Shown in pieces: positions 26,981 to 36,795 of a DNA stretch of 40,024 bases. A model generated the notes under the pieces. It was not told the DNA's origin. It did not search any database and saw only the letters and a list, made by a program, of their open reading frames with translations. The DNA comes from Candidatus Methylomirabilis oxygeniifera (GTDB lineage: Bacteria; Methylomirabilota; Methylomirabilia; Methylomirabilales; Methylomirabilaceae). Positions within the stretch are counted from its first letter, which is position 1. Each line of letters starts with the position of its first letter. The stretch is from assembly GCA_016190285.1 (NCBI GenBank), contig JACPQW010000039.1:1-40024 (forward strand). Reading direction: 5' to 3'. The position numbers and the translations under genes are program-made.

Positions 26981-28291
26981 TTAGCGTGTCAGCCCCCACT
27001 GCCGCAAGGCCGGCGTCGAGCGAAGGATCGTCTGGTCCCGCCGGGGCCCGGTAGAGATGAGCCCGACCTTGACCCCTGTCAGCCCCTCAATCCGCTCGAT
27101 ATAGGCCCGGCAGTTGGCCGGCAGACGCTTGTATGAGGTGATGCCGTCGATACTCTGGTTCCAGCCTGGCACCTCTTCATAGATCGGCTCACACGCCTGC
27201 AGCAGACCGATTTCGTTCGGAAACTCTCGAAGGATCGTATCGTTGCATCGGTAGCTCGTACAGATCCGGATCGAGTCGCAGGCATCCAGGACGTCCAGCT
27301 TCATGAGCGCGAGGGCCGAGAGGCCGTTGATTCTGGCGCTGTATCTGAGGGCCACGGCATCGAACCAGCCGCAGCGCCTCGGTCGTCCCGTCGTGGCTCC
27401 AAACTCCTGCCCGCGCGTCTGCAGCATCTGACCGGTGCTATCCGTGAGCTCCGTCGGCATCGGACCCTCACCGACTCGCGTCGTATAAGCCTTGGTGACG
27501 CCGAGGACACCGTCGATCGTCAGCGGACTGACCCCGGTCCCGGTACAGGCGCCTCCGGCTGTGGCGCTCGATGAGGTGACGTAGGGATAAGTCCCGAGAT
27601 CAACATCCAGGAGGGTCCCCTGCGCCCCCTCAAACAGGACGCGCTTCCCGGTTTTGATCAGATCGTGAATCACGAGGGAGCTGTCCACCACGAAACCGCG
27701 GATACGCTCAAACTGTTCAAGTTGCTCCGCCGCCATCTTTTCGTAATCCAGCTCCTGTAGTTCCTGATGGTGGGGGAACTGGGCTTTCTTTTGTTCAAGG
27801 TTACTGCGGAGCCGCTCTCTGAAGAGCTCGCGGTCGGCCAGCTCGCCTACCCGGATCCCTGTCCTCGCCATCTTATCCACATAGGCCGGCCCGATCCCGC
27901 GTCGGGTCGTCCCGATCTGCCGACCCTCTCGGAGCCGCTCCAGTTCCGCGTCGAGGATCATATGATAGGGGAGCACCAGATGCGCGTTTTTGCTGATAAA
28001 GAAGTTCTCCTCGATCTTGACGTGCAGCCTGCCGAGCTGATCCATTTCCTGGATGAGGGCGGTCAGATCAATCACCACGCCGTTCCCCAGGATGCAGACC
28101 TTCCCTTTCCTCAGCACGCCTGACGGGACCAGATGCAGGACAATCTTCTCCTCTTCTACGACGACCGTATGGCCGGCGTTGGACCCACCCTGGTACCGGG
28201 CCACCGCATCGAAATACTCGGAGAGAAGATCAACAATCTTCCCCTTCCCTTCATCGCCCCACTGCGTGCCGACAACGATTACATTAGCCAT
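26981..28291 (-). CDS. purA: adenylosuccinate synthetase
   Basis: MANVIVVGTQWGDEGKGKIVDLL; GSNAGHTVV; FEGAQGTLLDVDLGTYPYVTSS. Confidence 0.97.
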   Translation of the reverse strand: MANVIVVGTQWGDEGKGKIVDLLSEYFDAVARYQGGSNAGHTVVVEEEKIVLHLVPSGVLRKGKVCILGNGVVIDLTALIQEMDQLGRLHVKIEENFFISKNAHLVLPYHMILDAELERLREGRQIGTTRRGIGPAYVDKMARTGIRVGELADRELFRERLRSNLEQKKAQFPHHQELQELDYEKMAAEQLEQFERIRGFVVDSSLVIHDLIKTGKRVLFEGAQGTLLDVDLGTYPYVTSSSATAGGACTGTGVSPLTIDGVLGVTKAYTTRVGEGPMPTELTDSTGQMLQTRGQEFGATTGRPRRCGWFDAVALRYSARINGLSALALMKLDVLDACDSIRICTSYRCNDTILREFPNEIGLLQACEPIYEEVPGWNQSIDGITSYKRLPANCRAYIERIEGLTGVKVGLISTGPRRDQTILRSTPALRQWGLTR

Positions 28292-29592
28292 CGCCGCTCT
28301 CCACGTTCGACCTCGCCGCAAAACCGCTCGACCGGGACCCGCTCCTCAGCCCCGGAGGCAAGATCCCTGATAAGCAACTCATCTTGAGGCAGATGAGGAA
28401 GGCCCAGCACGATCGCTCGGCCGATCCCGGATCTCTTGGCATAGTCAAATGAGCCTTCCAGGTCCCGCGTAATGATGTCTCTCGCCGCCATGTAACCCTG
28501 TTCCCGCAGAAGCCGCGCGACGCGAAGGGCGTTCCGCTTATCGGGGTTGAAGTCGATAATCAGGAACCTCTGACCGGTCGCGAGCGGAGGCCGGGTCTCG
28601 GTCGCTACCGCCTCCATGACCTTGTCCAGATCGAAGGCGAAGCCGGTGGCGGGGCACGGATACCCAAACCCACCGATCAGGTTGTCGTATCGGCCGCCGC
28701 GCGAAATCTCGGAACCCAGGCCCTGCGCAAATGCCGAAAAGGTGACGCCGGTGTGGTACTCAAAGGCCCTCGCTTCACCGAGATCAATGATTACCTGATC
28801 CGCCAGACCGTACTGCTCCAGCACCTCATAGACCTGGGTGAGGTTTCTCAGAGCCTCCTGTGAGCGCCGGTTGGGCGCCAGATCCCGCCCGCGAGCCAGG
28901 ACCTCCTTCCCCCCATAGAGCATCGGCAGTTCCAACACCGCCTGCTTGGACTTGTCGTCCGCGTCCAGACCTCGGACGAGCAGTTCAATCTCGACAGTAT
29001 CCTTCCTATCGATGGCCGAGACCAGCGCCCGGCGTCGATCAGGTGGAAGTCCCAGGGCATCGACGAGCCCCCGCACATACTCGATCTGCCCCACATCGAT
29101 TTGAAAGCGCTGCAGGCCGAGGGCCCGACAGCCTTCCACCGCCATCGCCACCATCTCGGCATCGGCCTCCGGCCGCTGCAGCCCGATCAGCTCCACGCCA
29201 AGCTGGACATACTCGCGTTGCCGACCCGTCTGAGGGGCCTCATCGCGAAAGATATTCGTCGCGTACGAAAGACGCAACGGCAAGGGACGGTGCCGAAGGG
29301 TGGTGGCCGCGAGGCGCGCCACCTGAGGGGTCGGGTCGTACCGCAGCGCGAGCAGACGGCCGGTCTGCCGGTCGACGAACTTGAAGATCTTGTCTCCACC
29401 CTCCCGCTCCGGTTCTCCCGAGAAGACCTCCAGATATTCGAACGTCGGGGTGATGACCTCCTGGAACCCCCATCGCTCGAAGACCGTAAGGATCCGGCGC
29501 TCAGCCCAGCGGCGCAGTGCGGTTTCCTCCGGCGGAAAGACCCGAACCCCTTTCGGGATGGCGGTCTTGGGGGAATATTCGAAGTCGCTCAT
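28279..29592 (-). CDS. hisZ: ATP phosphoribosyltransferase regulatory subunit (HisZ, HisRS-like)
   Basis: GVRVFPPEETALRRWAERRILTVFERWGFQEVITPTFEYLEVF; LRYDPTPQVARLAAT; no anticodon-binding domain. Confidence 0.88.
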   Translation of the reverse strand: MSDFEYSPKTAIPKGVRVFPPEETALRRWAERRILTVFERWGFQEVITPTFEYLEVFSGEPEREGGDKIFKFVDRQTGRLLALRYDPTPQVARLAATTLRHRPLPLRLSYATNIFRDEAPQTGRQREYVQLGVELIGLQRPEADAEMVAMAVEGCRALGLQRFQIDVGQIEYVRGLVDALGLPPDRRRALVSAIDRKDTVEIELLVRGLDADDKSKQAVLELPMLYGGKEVLARGRDLAPNRRSQEALRNLTQVYEVLEQYGLADQVIIDLGEARAFEYHTGVTFSAFAQGLGSEISRGGRYDNLIGGFGYPCPATGFAFDLDKVMEAVATETRPPLATGQRFLIIDFNPDKRNALRVARLLREQGYMAARDIITRDLEGSFDYAKRSGIGRAIVLGLPHLPQDELLIRDLASGAEERVPVERFCGEVERGERRWLM

Positions 29593-29598
29593 GGGAGA

Positions 29599-29672
29599 TC
29601 AGCTTTCAGCATTCAGCCATCAGCATTCAGCTTTTCCTGATCGCTGACCACTGATCGCTGACCGCTGCTTTT
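29599..29672. repeat. degenerate TCAGC/GCTGA short-period intergenic repeat
   Basis: TCAGCTTTCAGCATTCAGCCATCAGCATTCAGC...GATCGCTGACCACTGATCGCTGACCGCTG. Confidence 0.65.
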
Positions 29673-31251
29673 AGGCCTTCACCAGCTTGACGAAAACGAT
29701 ATTGGGGAGTCGCCGGATCTCATCGATGACATGAGCGGGAACAGGATTGTCGACATTCACCACCGATACGGCCCGGCCGCCAGGCTGCTCCCGTCCCAAC
29801 TGCATTCCGGCAATGTTGACCCGGTGCTTTCCGAGCAAGGTGCCGATCGTCCCGATGACTCCGGGTACGTCCAGGTTGGAGAAGATCAGGAGATACCCTT
29901 CGGGGATAGCTTCCAGACGGAATTCGTTGATCCGGACGACCCTGGGCTCGCGGCGGCTGAAGAGCGTCCCTGCAACCTCACTCGTGCCACGGTCGCCCTT
30001 GACCGAGACGGTGATGAGGCTCGCGTAGTCGGCCTCCTCCAGCACCTTACTCTCAATGATCCGGATACCGCGCCCTTTCGCCAGAGCCAAGGCGTTGACG
30101 TAATTGACCTCATCGCCCAGGAAGGGGTCCAGCGTCCCCTTGACGACGGACGCGGTGAGCGCCGCCGGGTCGTAGCCCGCAATCTCGCCCCGGTAATCGA
30201 TCCGAATCTGACGCAGCCCCCCCTCGGCAAGCTGAGAGGCCAGGCGGCCCAGTTTCTCGGACAGGGTGAGGTACGGCTGAAGTACCTTGTACAGCGCCGG
30301 ATCGATCGACGGGGCATTCACGGCGTTCCTGATCAGCCCTTTCTGGAGGTACTCGACGACCTGCTGGGCGATCTCGACGGCGACATTCTCCTGCGCTTCC
30401 TCGCTCGCCGCGCCGATATGCGGAGTGCAGACAAAGTTGTTGAGCGTAAACAGTGACGAGTCGGTGGTCGGCTCCTGTTCAAACACATCCATCGCCGCGC
30501 CCGCAACCTTGCCGGCCTTCATCGCCTCATACAGGGCCGCCTCGTCGACGATCCCGCCCCTCGCGCAATTGATGATCCGAACGCCCGTCTTCATCTGCGC
30601 GATCGCGTCGCGATCGATGAGATGGTACGTCTCCGGGGTGATAGGGGTGTGAACGGTGATAAAATCCGACCGTTGGAACAGGTCCGGGAGTTCCACCAGT
30701 TCGACCCCCAGCGCGGTCGCGGTCTCCTCGGACACAAAGGGATCGGAGACGATGACGCGCATAGCAAACCCTTTGGCGCGTCGAGCCACCTCGCCGCCGA
30801 TCCGCCCCAAGCCGATGATCCCCAATGTCTTACCCCCCAACTCGACACTGAGAAATGCGCCCTTCTCCCACCGCCCGCCCTTCATCGAGGCGGTCGCCTG
30901 CGGGATATTCTTGGCGAGGGACAGCAGGAGCGAGAAGGTATGCTCGGCGGTGGCCAGGGTATTGCCGCTCGGGGCATTCATCACCAGGACGCCGCGAGCT
31001 GTCGCCGCCTCGACGTCGATATTGTCTACCCCGACACCCGCCCGCCCTACCACCTTGAGGCGGTGCGCAGCCCTCAGGATCGGCGCGGTGACTTTGGTGG
31101 CGCTACGGACAATCAGGCCGTCGTAGTTGTCGATGCACTCCTGCAGCGCCTCTGGGGTCAACTTGCGCCGCTCATCGACCTCAAACCCCTCGGCCTGGCG
31201 CAACACCTCAATGCCGCGCGGCGACAAGCCGTCGCTCACAAGAATCCGCAT
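29671..31251 (-). CDS. serA: D-3-phosphoglycerate dehydrogenase
   Basis: VGRAGVGVDNIDVEAATARGVLVMNAPSGNT, LGIIGLGRIGGEVARRAKGF, C-terminal ACT domain. Confidence 0.95.
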   Translation of the reverse strand: MRILVSDGLSPRGIEVLRQAEGFEVDERRKLTPEALQECIDNYDGLIVRSATKVTAPILRAAHRLKVVGRAGVGVDNIDVEAATARGVLVMNAPSGNTLATAEHTFSLLLSLAKNIPQATASMKGGRWEKGAFLSVELGGKTLGIIGLGRIGGEVARRAKGFAMRVIVSDPFVSEETATALGVELVELPDLFQRSDFITVHTPITPETYHLIDRDAIAQMKTGVRIINCARGGIVDEAALYEAMKAGKVAGAAMDVFEQEPTTDSSLFTLNNFVCTPHIGAASEEAQENVAVEIAQQVVEYLQKGLIRNAVNAPSIDPALYKVLQPYLTLSEKLGRLASQLAEGGLRQIRIDYRGEIAGYDPAALTASVVKGTLDPFLGDEVNYVNALALAKGRGIRIIESKVLEEADYASLITVSVKGDRGTSEVAGTLFSRREPRVVRINEFRLEAIPEGYLLIFSNLDVPGVIGTIGTLLGKHRVNIAGMQLGREQPGGRAVSVVNVDNPVPAHVIDEIRRLPNIVFVKLVKA

Positions 31252-31310
31252 CCGTTCCTCTCTACAAAGCAGCAGTTAGCTATCAGCTATCCGCTAAAAG
31301 CCGTTCTTTC

Positions 31311-32450
31311 TCAACCTGCCTGGCCCAGTACCTCCTGGACCGCCCGTACCCCCTCGCCCAGCTTGACCGGGTAGCCGAGATCCGTAAGGGTTCGTTCCAG
31401 TGCCGCGAGGCAGATAACAACATCGGATTCATCAGCGTATCCCAGGTGGGCCAGCCGGAAGATCTTCCCCTTGAGCTGAGCCTGTCCGCCCGAGATGGTG
31501 ATGCCGTGGGCCGTTCGAAGCCTTTTCACGATAGCACCGGCCTCGATACCCGACGGGGCAGTCACAGCGGTCAGCGCCGGGGTAGGCCGGTCGGCGAACA
31601 GTTCGAGCCCGAGCGCCCGAACGCCGGCGCGGGTCGCCCGCGCAAGCCGGTCATGCCGCGCGAACAGCGCGGTGAGACCCTCCGCTCTGATCGCGGCGAG
31701 AGACTCGTGAAGCGCCATCACCAACGAGACCGCCGGCGTGAAGGTATTCTGGTTCTTCTCCAGGCTCTTCCGCTCGGCCAGGAAGTTGAAGTAGAACTTC
31801 GGAAGACGGGATTGTCGCGCCATCGCCCAGGCTTTGTCAGAGACCGCGCAGAAGGCGAGGCCTGGCGGGATCATCAAACCCTTCTGAGATCCGCCCACAA
31901 CGACGTCCACCCCCCAGGCATCCATCGGCAGGCTTGCCACCCCCAGACTCATAATGGCGTCAACGACCAGGATGGCGCGCGTCCTTCCCACGATCCGGGC
32001 GATGGCCTCAATATCGTGCAGGACGCCCGTGGAGCTTTCCGTGTGCGTAGCAAAGACTGCCTTGATCGAGGGATCAGCCGCGAGCGCTTCCGCCACGAGG
32101 TCGGGCTCTACCGCCCGCCCCCACTCTACATCGATGTAGCACGGCTGAAGGCCATAGGCCTCGCAGATCTCTCCCCAGCGTTCGCCGAACTTACCGCTCC
32201 TGATGACCACGGCATGATCGCCGGGCGAGAGCGTGTTCACCACCGTCCCCTCCATCCCACCGGTACCGGATGAGGTGAACAACAGCACCTCGTTTTTGGT
32301 TTGGAAGAGAAATTTGAGCCCTTCCCGGACGGAGGCAAGGAGGGCTTCATACTCCGGACCGCGATGATACAGAATCGGCCTGGCCATCGCCAGCAAGGCG
32401 TCCGGAAGGACCGGAGTCGGGCCTGGCGCTAGTAAATGTCGCTTTTTCAT
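31311..32450 (-). CDS. class V aminotransferase (alanine/serine-glyoxylate aminotransferase family)
   Basis: MKKRHLLAPGPTPVLPDALLAMARPILYHRGPEY; VVGGSQKGLMIPPGLAF; adjacent to serA. Confidence 0.93.
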   Translation of the reverse strand: MKKRHLLAPGPTPVLPDALLAMARPILYHRGPEYEALLASVREGLKFLFQTKNEVLLFTSSGTGGMEGTVVNTLSPGDHAVVIRSGKFGERWGEICEAYGLQPCYIDVEWGRAVEPDLVAEALAADPSIKAVFATHTESSTGVLHDIEAIARIVGRTRAILVVDAIMSLGVASLPMDAWGVDVVVGGSQKGLMIPPGLAFCAVSDKAWAMARQSRLPKFYFNFLAERKSLEKNQNTFTPAVSLVMALHESLAAIRAEGLTALFARHDRLARATRAGVRALGLELFADRPTPALTAVTAPSGIEAGAIVKRLRTAHGITISGGQAQLKGKIFRLAHLGYADESDVVICLAALERTLTDLGYPVKLGEGVRAVQEVLGQAG

Positions 32451-32572
32451 TGCTGCCTCTAACGTTATGATGATGCCGATATGTCCCTTTAATCCGTGCC
32501 GACTATATCCAAAACGGCGCGCGACTGTCAAGGTGAAACGCGGTTCGGGAAGGCTGGGCGCACATCCGTCGC

Positions 32573-32923
32573 TTACTCATCGGTCTCTGCTCCCCCTCCG
32601 GCCGCCCCCTCTTCCTCCATCGCCTGCTCCATCATTTCATCAAAGTCCTCACCGACATCCTCGCCCATCGCTTTCCCCATCCGCTTGGCCCAGCGCGCCA
32701 CACTCTTCGGATCGTTCTCATCGAGATCGCCGAAATTGCTGGGGTCAGCCATTCGCTCGAAGCGGCTTTCTTCAGACTTGACCACCGCGAACCGGGAGAG
32801 CAGCCGCGTCAACTCCAGACCCCCACAGCGGGGGCAAACGGGTGTGGCGGGGCTATGGATATTCCGGATCAGCAGGCTCACCCGCTTCCTGCAAGTGCGA
32901 CACGCGTATTCATAGATCGGCAT
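32573..32923 (-). CDS. FmdB-type zinc ribbon protein
   Basis: MPIYEYACRTCRKRVSLLIRNIHSPATPVCPRCGG. Confidence 0.88.
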   Translation of the reverse strand: MPIYEYACRTCRKRVSLLIRNIHSPATPVCPRCGGLELTRLLSRFAVVKSEESRFERMADPSNFGDLDENDPKSVARWAKRMGKAMGEDVGEDFDEMMEQAMEEEGAAGGGAETDE

Positions 32924-33312
32924 CGTACACCTCATGTCTGCTAAGGCTCATCACCGCACAGAGCCGCCAGCTCTCGGCATAGGAGGAGACAACCCCCTAC
33001 TCGTGTAAGCAGTTATCAGATCACCCCGCCGCTGTCAAGACCAGACGGCTACCCCAAGAACACCGATAGGCCAGACGGGTTCCGGCTCCCAGGGCCTGGC
33101 ACCTAGCCGCTGTAGCTCGCTCGGGACGGCGGATGACAGGATCGGCAGTTATATAGCGGCCAACAGTGGGTCATGGCACACCTTGACAAGTCCCCGCAAA
33201 GGCGAGAGAATCGGCACGTTGCTTGGATGTTTCACGAGTCGAGATAGCTGGACCGGTTTCATGACAGTCTGGCCCACCGCGCCTTACGCTGGGGTGAAGG
33301 AGGAATACCTTG

Positions 33313-33648
33313 ATGGAAGTGCTCCGCTGGCTGATCCCGTTGCTGGCAGTCGTGGCGATCTTTGTGATGGGTGCCCGCGCCGTCTTATCGTTAAGTCGCT
33401 CTGAGGAGTCCCTGATCTGCACAACCTGCGGCGCTCAGACTGACACGCCTCACACAAAGACCAGAGGCTCAGTTGTGATCGAGGTTGTGCTGTGGTTCGC
33501 GCTGATCATTCCCGGCCTTCTCTATAGCCTGTGGCGTCAGTCAACTCGCCAGAAGGTATGCCCTGCATGCGGCAACGCGACGTTGATTGTGGCGAACACA
33601 CCCGATGGACGCAAACTTGCGGAGCAGTTTTCCGGGCGGAAGCGCTGA
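33313..33648 (+). CDS. small membrane protein with CxxC motifs
   Basis: MEVLRWLIPLLAVVAIFVMG TM helix; ICTTCG and VCPACG; SD GAAGGAGG upstream. Confidence 0.65.
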   Translation: MEVLRWLIPLLAVVAIFVMGARAVLSLSRSEESLICTTCGAQTDTPHTKTRGSVVIEVVLWFALIIPGLLYSLWRQSTRQKVCPACGNATLIVANTPDGRKLAEQFSGRKR

Positions 33649-33665
33649 GAGGCGGGAGGGCATTC

Positions 33666-34190
33666 ATGGGGACGGTGAGTGACGTTGAGTGCTGCGATTC
33701 TGCTGCACCGATCGATAGTGCGCAGATTATCGCAGGGCCTCAAGAGCGTAAGGCCGGATTCTGGATTCGACTGGCGGCCTGGATCGCCGATCTTACCTGC
33801 CTCTTTCTGATTACCATGGCTCTTACTTTTGTTGCATTGACGACTATTTATCTCGGCGGTCAGTTAGGCGGCGAGATCAATGACCAGGTCATCGCATTGG
33901 CCGGCTATACAAGCGCGGCCATCGTCCTGTTCAGCGGCGTGGTATATTTCACCATCTTTGTCGGATCGTGTGGGCAGACGCCGGGGAAGATGCTCTTCCG
34001 CCTGAAGGTCGTTCGAGTGGACGGTCAGAAGATAACCTACGGCAAGGCATTGCTTCGCTCGCTGTGCTGGATGCTCTCGCTGCTGCTTTTCGGCCTTGGT
34101 TTTCTGATGATCGCATGGACCCGGCAAAAGCGCGCCATACACGATATGCTGGCAGGCACGTCCGTCATCCGTCTTCAGCCCCCATCCTAA
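33666..34190 (+). CDS. RDD family membrane protein
   Basis: KAGFWIRLAAWIADLTCLFLI...GQTPGKMLFRLKVVRVDGQKITYGKALLRSLCWMLS...RQKRAIHDMLAGTSVI. Confidence 0.88.
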   Translation: MGTVSDVECCDSAAPIDSAQIIAGPQERKAGFWIRLAAWIADLTCLFLITMALTFVALTTIYLGGQLGGEINDQVIALAGYTSAAIVLFSGVVYFTIFVGSCGQTPGKMLFRLKVVRVDGQKITYGKALLRSLCWMLSLLLFGLGFLMIAWTRQKRAIHDMLAGTSVIRLQPPS

Positions 34191-34265
34191 CAATTATGCA
34201 GTTTTAACCTTGACAAGGGGCGCCGAGAGGGCTATTTTTAGGCGCTGCAAAGGGAGTAGTGTAAG

Positions 34266-35609
34266 GTGTTTGAAGGGCTTACAGAACGATTAAGCGTAGT
34301 CCTGAAAAAGCTTCGTGGCCACGGGCGGCTCACCGAGGAGAACATCACTGAAGCGCTTCGAGAGGTGCGACTTGCGCTCCTCGAAGCCGATGTCAACTTC
34401 AAGGTCGTCAAGGTATTCATCGAGCGCGTCCGCGAACGTGCTGTCGGCCGCGACGTGTTGGAGAGTCTGACCCCAGGCCAGCAGGTCGTCAAGGTCGTCT
34501 ACGAAGAGCTGGTTGAAGTGCTGGGCAAGACACGGGCCCCGCTGACCTATGCGTCGGATCCCCCGACCACCATCATGCTGTTCGGCCTGCATGGATCCGG
34601 CAAGACGACCACGTCGGCGAAGCTGGCTCGATGGTTCGTGTCGGAAGGGCGGTCGCCGCTTCTGGTGGCGGCTGATACGGTGCGGCCCGCGGCCAGAGAG
34701 CAGCTCCAGACTCTGGGACGCGCCCTTGGGGTGCCCGTATACGCGGGACCGGGTTCTGCGCTGCAGGTATGCCAGGAGGCAAGAAAACTGGCAAAAGAGC
34801 GCGGGCAGAATCCGGTGATCCTTGACACCTCCGGGCGACTCCATATCGATGAGCCGCTGATGCAAGAGCTGGTGGCGATCGCTGCGGCCACCGCGCCGAC
34901 CGAGCGGCTGATGGTTGCCGACGCCATGACCGGACAGGATGCGGTCAATTCCGCCGTCCGGTTCAATGCGGATCTTGACCTGACAGGGTTCATCCTCACG
35001 AAGTTGGATGGGGATTCCCGAGGCGGCGCAGCCCTCTCGATCAGGTCGGTCACGGGAAAGCCGATCAAGTTCATCGGTGTCGGCGAGAAGCCGGATGCCC
35101 TTGAACCGTTTCACCCCGAACGACTGGCTTCGCGGATCCTCGGGATGGGCGATATCCTGACCCTCGTGGAAAAGGCGCAGGCGAGGGTGGATCAGAAACA
35201 GGCCCAGGAGCTTGTCAGGAAGGTTCGTTCTGAGGGCTTTACGCTGGAGGATTTTCGTCTGCAACTCCAGCAGTTGAAGGATATCGGGCCCCTCGATCAG
35301 GTGATGGAGATGATCCCGGGGTTGTCGCGGCACAAGGGCCTGGCTGACACCTTTTCAGCAGAGCGAGAGTTCAAGCAGGCCGAGGCGATTATGAACTCGA
35401 TGACCCGGAAGGAGCGGGAGGTTCCCGAGATCCTGAATGGGAGCCGACGCCGACGGGTCGCCGGCGGAAGCGGCACATCGGTCGCAGACGTGAATCGTCT
35501 GCTCAAACAGTTTGTCCAAGCCAGGAAACTGATGAAACGGGTCATGCCTGGGGGTAGCGGGGCGAGGGCAAAAATGGCAAAGCGCCTTCGGTCCTTCATG
35601 GGCGTGTGA
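34266..35609 (+). CDS. ffh: signal recognition particle protein
   Basis: MFEGLTERLSVVLKKLRGHGRLTEENITEALREVRLALLEADVN; GLHGSGKTTTSAKLA; C-terminal M domain. Confidence 0.96.
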   Translation: MFEGLTERLSVVLKKLRGHGRLTEENITEALREVRLALLEADVNFKVVKVFIERVRERAVGRDVLESLTPGQQVVKVVYEELVEVLGKTRAPLTYASDPPTTIMLFGLHGSGKTTTSAKLARWFVSEGRSPLLVAADTVRPAAREQLQTLGRALGVPVYAGPGSALQVCQEARKLAKERGQNPVILDTSGRLHIDEPLMQELVAIAAATAPTERLMVADAMTGQDAVNSAVRFNADLDLTGFILTKLDGDSRGGAALSIRSVTGKPIKFIGVGEKPDALEPFHPERLASRILGMGDILTLVEKAQARVDQKQAQELVRKVRSEGFTLEDFRLQLQQLKDIGPLDQVMEMIPGLSRHKGLADTFSAEREFKQAEAIMNSMTRKEREVPEILNGSRRRRVAGGSGTSVADVNRLLKQFVQARKLMKRVMPGGSGARAKMAKRLRSFMGV

Positions 35610-35661
35610 CGCCGGGCAAACTGCCTGTGCGGGAGACGCAGAAGAGTAAAGGGAGATCAAT

Positions 35662-35943
35662 ATGTCTGTGAAGATTAAGTTGCGGCGGATGGGGGCAAAG
35701 GCGCACCCCTTCTATCGCCTGGTGGTAGGAGATGCGCCGGTCGCGGTGGGCGGCAAGGTCCTGGAGACCCTAGGCACCTACGATCCTCACGGCGATCCGC
35801 CTGTGCTGTCCGTACAGGCCGAGCGCGCATTGCATTGGTTGCAACGGGGCGCTGAGCCCACCGACAGCGCCCGGCAGCTTTTGCGTCGGGCAGGCATCAT
35901 GCGCCAGTTAGCTGAGCTGAAAGCCGCCGGCAAGGGTCAATAA
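35662..35943 (+). CDS. rpsP: 30S ribosomal protein S16
   Basis: MSVKIKLRRMGAKAHPFYRLVVGDAPVAVGGKVLETLGTYDP. Confidence 0.97.
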   Translation: MSVKIKLRRMGAKAHPFYRLVVGDAPVAVGGKVLETLGTYDPHGDPPVLSVQAERALHWLQRGAEPTDSARQLLRRAGIMRQLAELKAAGKGQ

Positions 35944-35982
35944 CGCTGGGGTTGTTGGGCCAACGCACCGGAAGGAGGACAC

Positions 35983-36267
35983 ATGGAAGGCGGTCCGTCG
36001 GTTCCGAATCAGAGTCCCGTAGAGGAAGCGCAGGCGCTCAAAGATCTGGTGGAACGGATGGCCAGGGCGCTGGTGGACAGTCCGGATCAGGTAACCGTCG
36101 AAGCGGCAGAGGCGGATAACGCGATGGTCCTCCGGCTGCGAGTGGCCTCCTCCGATGTCGGCAGAGTCATCGGCAAGCAAGGCCGGACGGCCAAGGCGAT
36201 GCGTACAGTGCTGCACGCCATCGCGGCCAAGTCGAAGCGCCGGGCCGTTCTGGAGATACTGGAATAG
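35983..36267 (+). CDS. khpA: KH domain RNA-binding protein
   Basis: KDLVERMARALVDSPDQVTVE...GRVIGKQGRTAKAMRTVLHA; between rpsP and rimM. Confidence 0.93.
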   Translation: MEGGPSVPNQSPVEEAQALKDLVERMARALVDSPDQVTVEAAEADNAMVLRLRVASSDVGRVIGKQGRTAKAMRTVLHAIAAKSKRRAVLEILE

Positions 36268-36795
36268 GTGAATAGCGCACCGCACCTTGCGCTGGGTAGA
36301 GTCGTCAAGGCTTGGGGGCTGAAGGGGGAAGTAAAAGTACAGCCCTACGCCGACTCGATCGTGATTGCAGTAGGGGCGGTAACCCTGTACCTCAGGGCGG
36401 CTACAGGCGACCTTGTCGAGTACGTCGTAGAGCGGGTTCGACAGGTAGGCCGCGCCTGGATTATACAGTTGCGGGACGTACAGACTATTGAGCAGGCGGA
36501 ACAACTGGTTGGCCGCGAGATGCTCATTTCCAGATCGGCTGCTCCAACGCTTCCAGAGGGAACGTATTACCAGACCGATCTCATCGGCCTTCGGGTCGTG
36601 ACTGAGGATGGACGAGAGCTTGGACGGATCGTCGAAATCCTGGAAACGGGCGCCAACGATGTGTACGTGGTCCACGGCGGAGGTTCCGAATGGCTGGTGC
36701 CCGCCACCAGGGAGGTCGTGAGAAAGGTCGATCTTGCGCGGAAGATGATGCTGATCCATCTCCTGGAAGGGATGATCGAAACTGAGGCGATATGA
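36268..36795 (+). CDS. rimM: 16S rRNA processing protein RimM
   Basis: LGRVVKAWGLKGEVKVQPYAD; PRC-barrel region; GTG start directly after khpA stop. Confidence 0.93.
   Translation: MNSAPHLALGRVVKAWGLKGEVKVQPYADSIVIAVGAVTLYLRAATGDLVEYVVERVRQVGRAWIIQLRDVQTIEQAEQLVGREMLISRSAAPTLPEGTYYQTDLIGLRVVTEDGRELGRIVEILETGANDVYVVHGGGSEWLVPATREVVRKVDLARKMMLIHLLEGMIETEAI

Noticed and set aside
34290-35333. 347-aa minus-strand ORF
   Set aside because: Antisense to ffh; composition typical of shadow ORFs.
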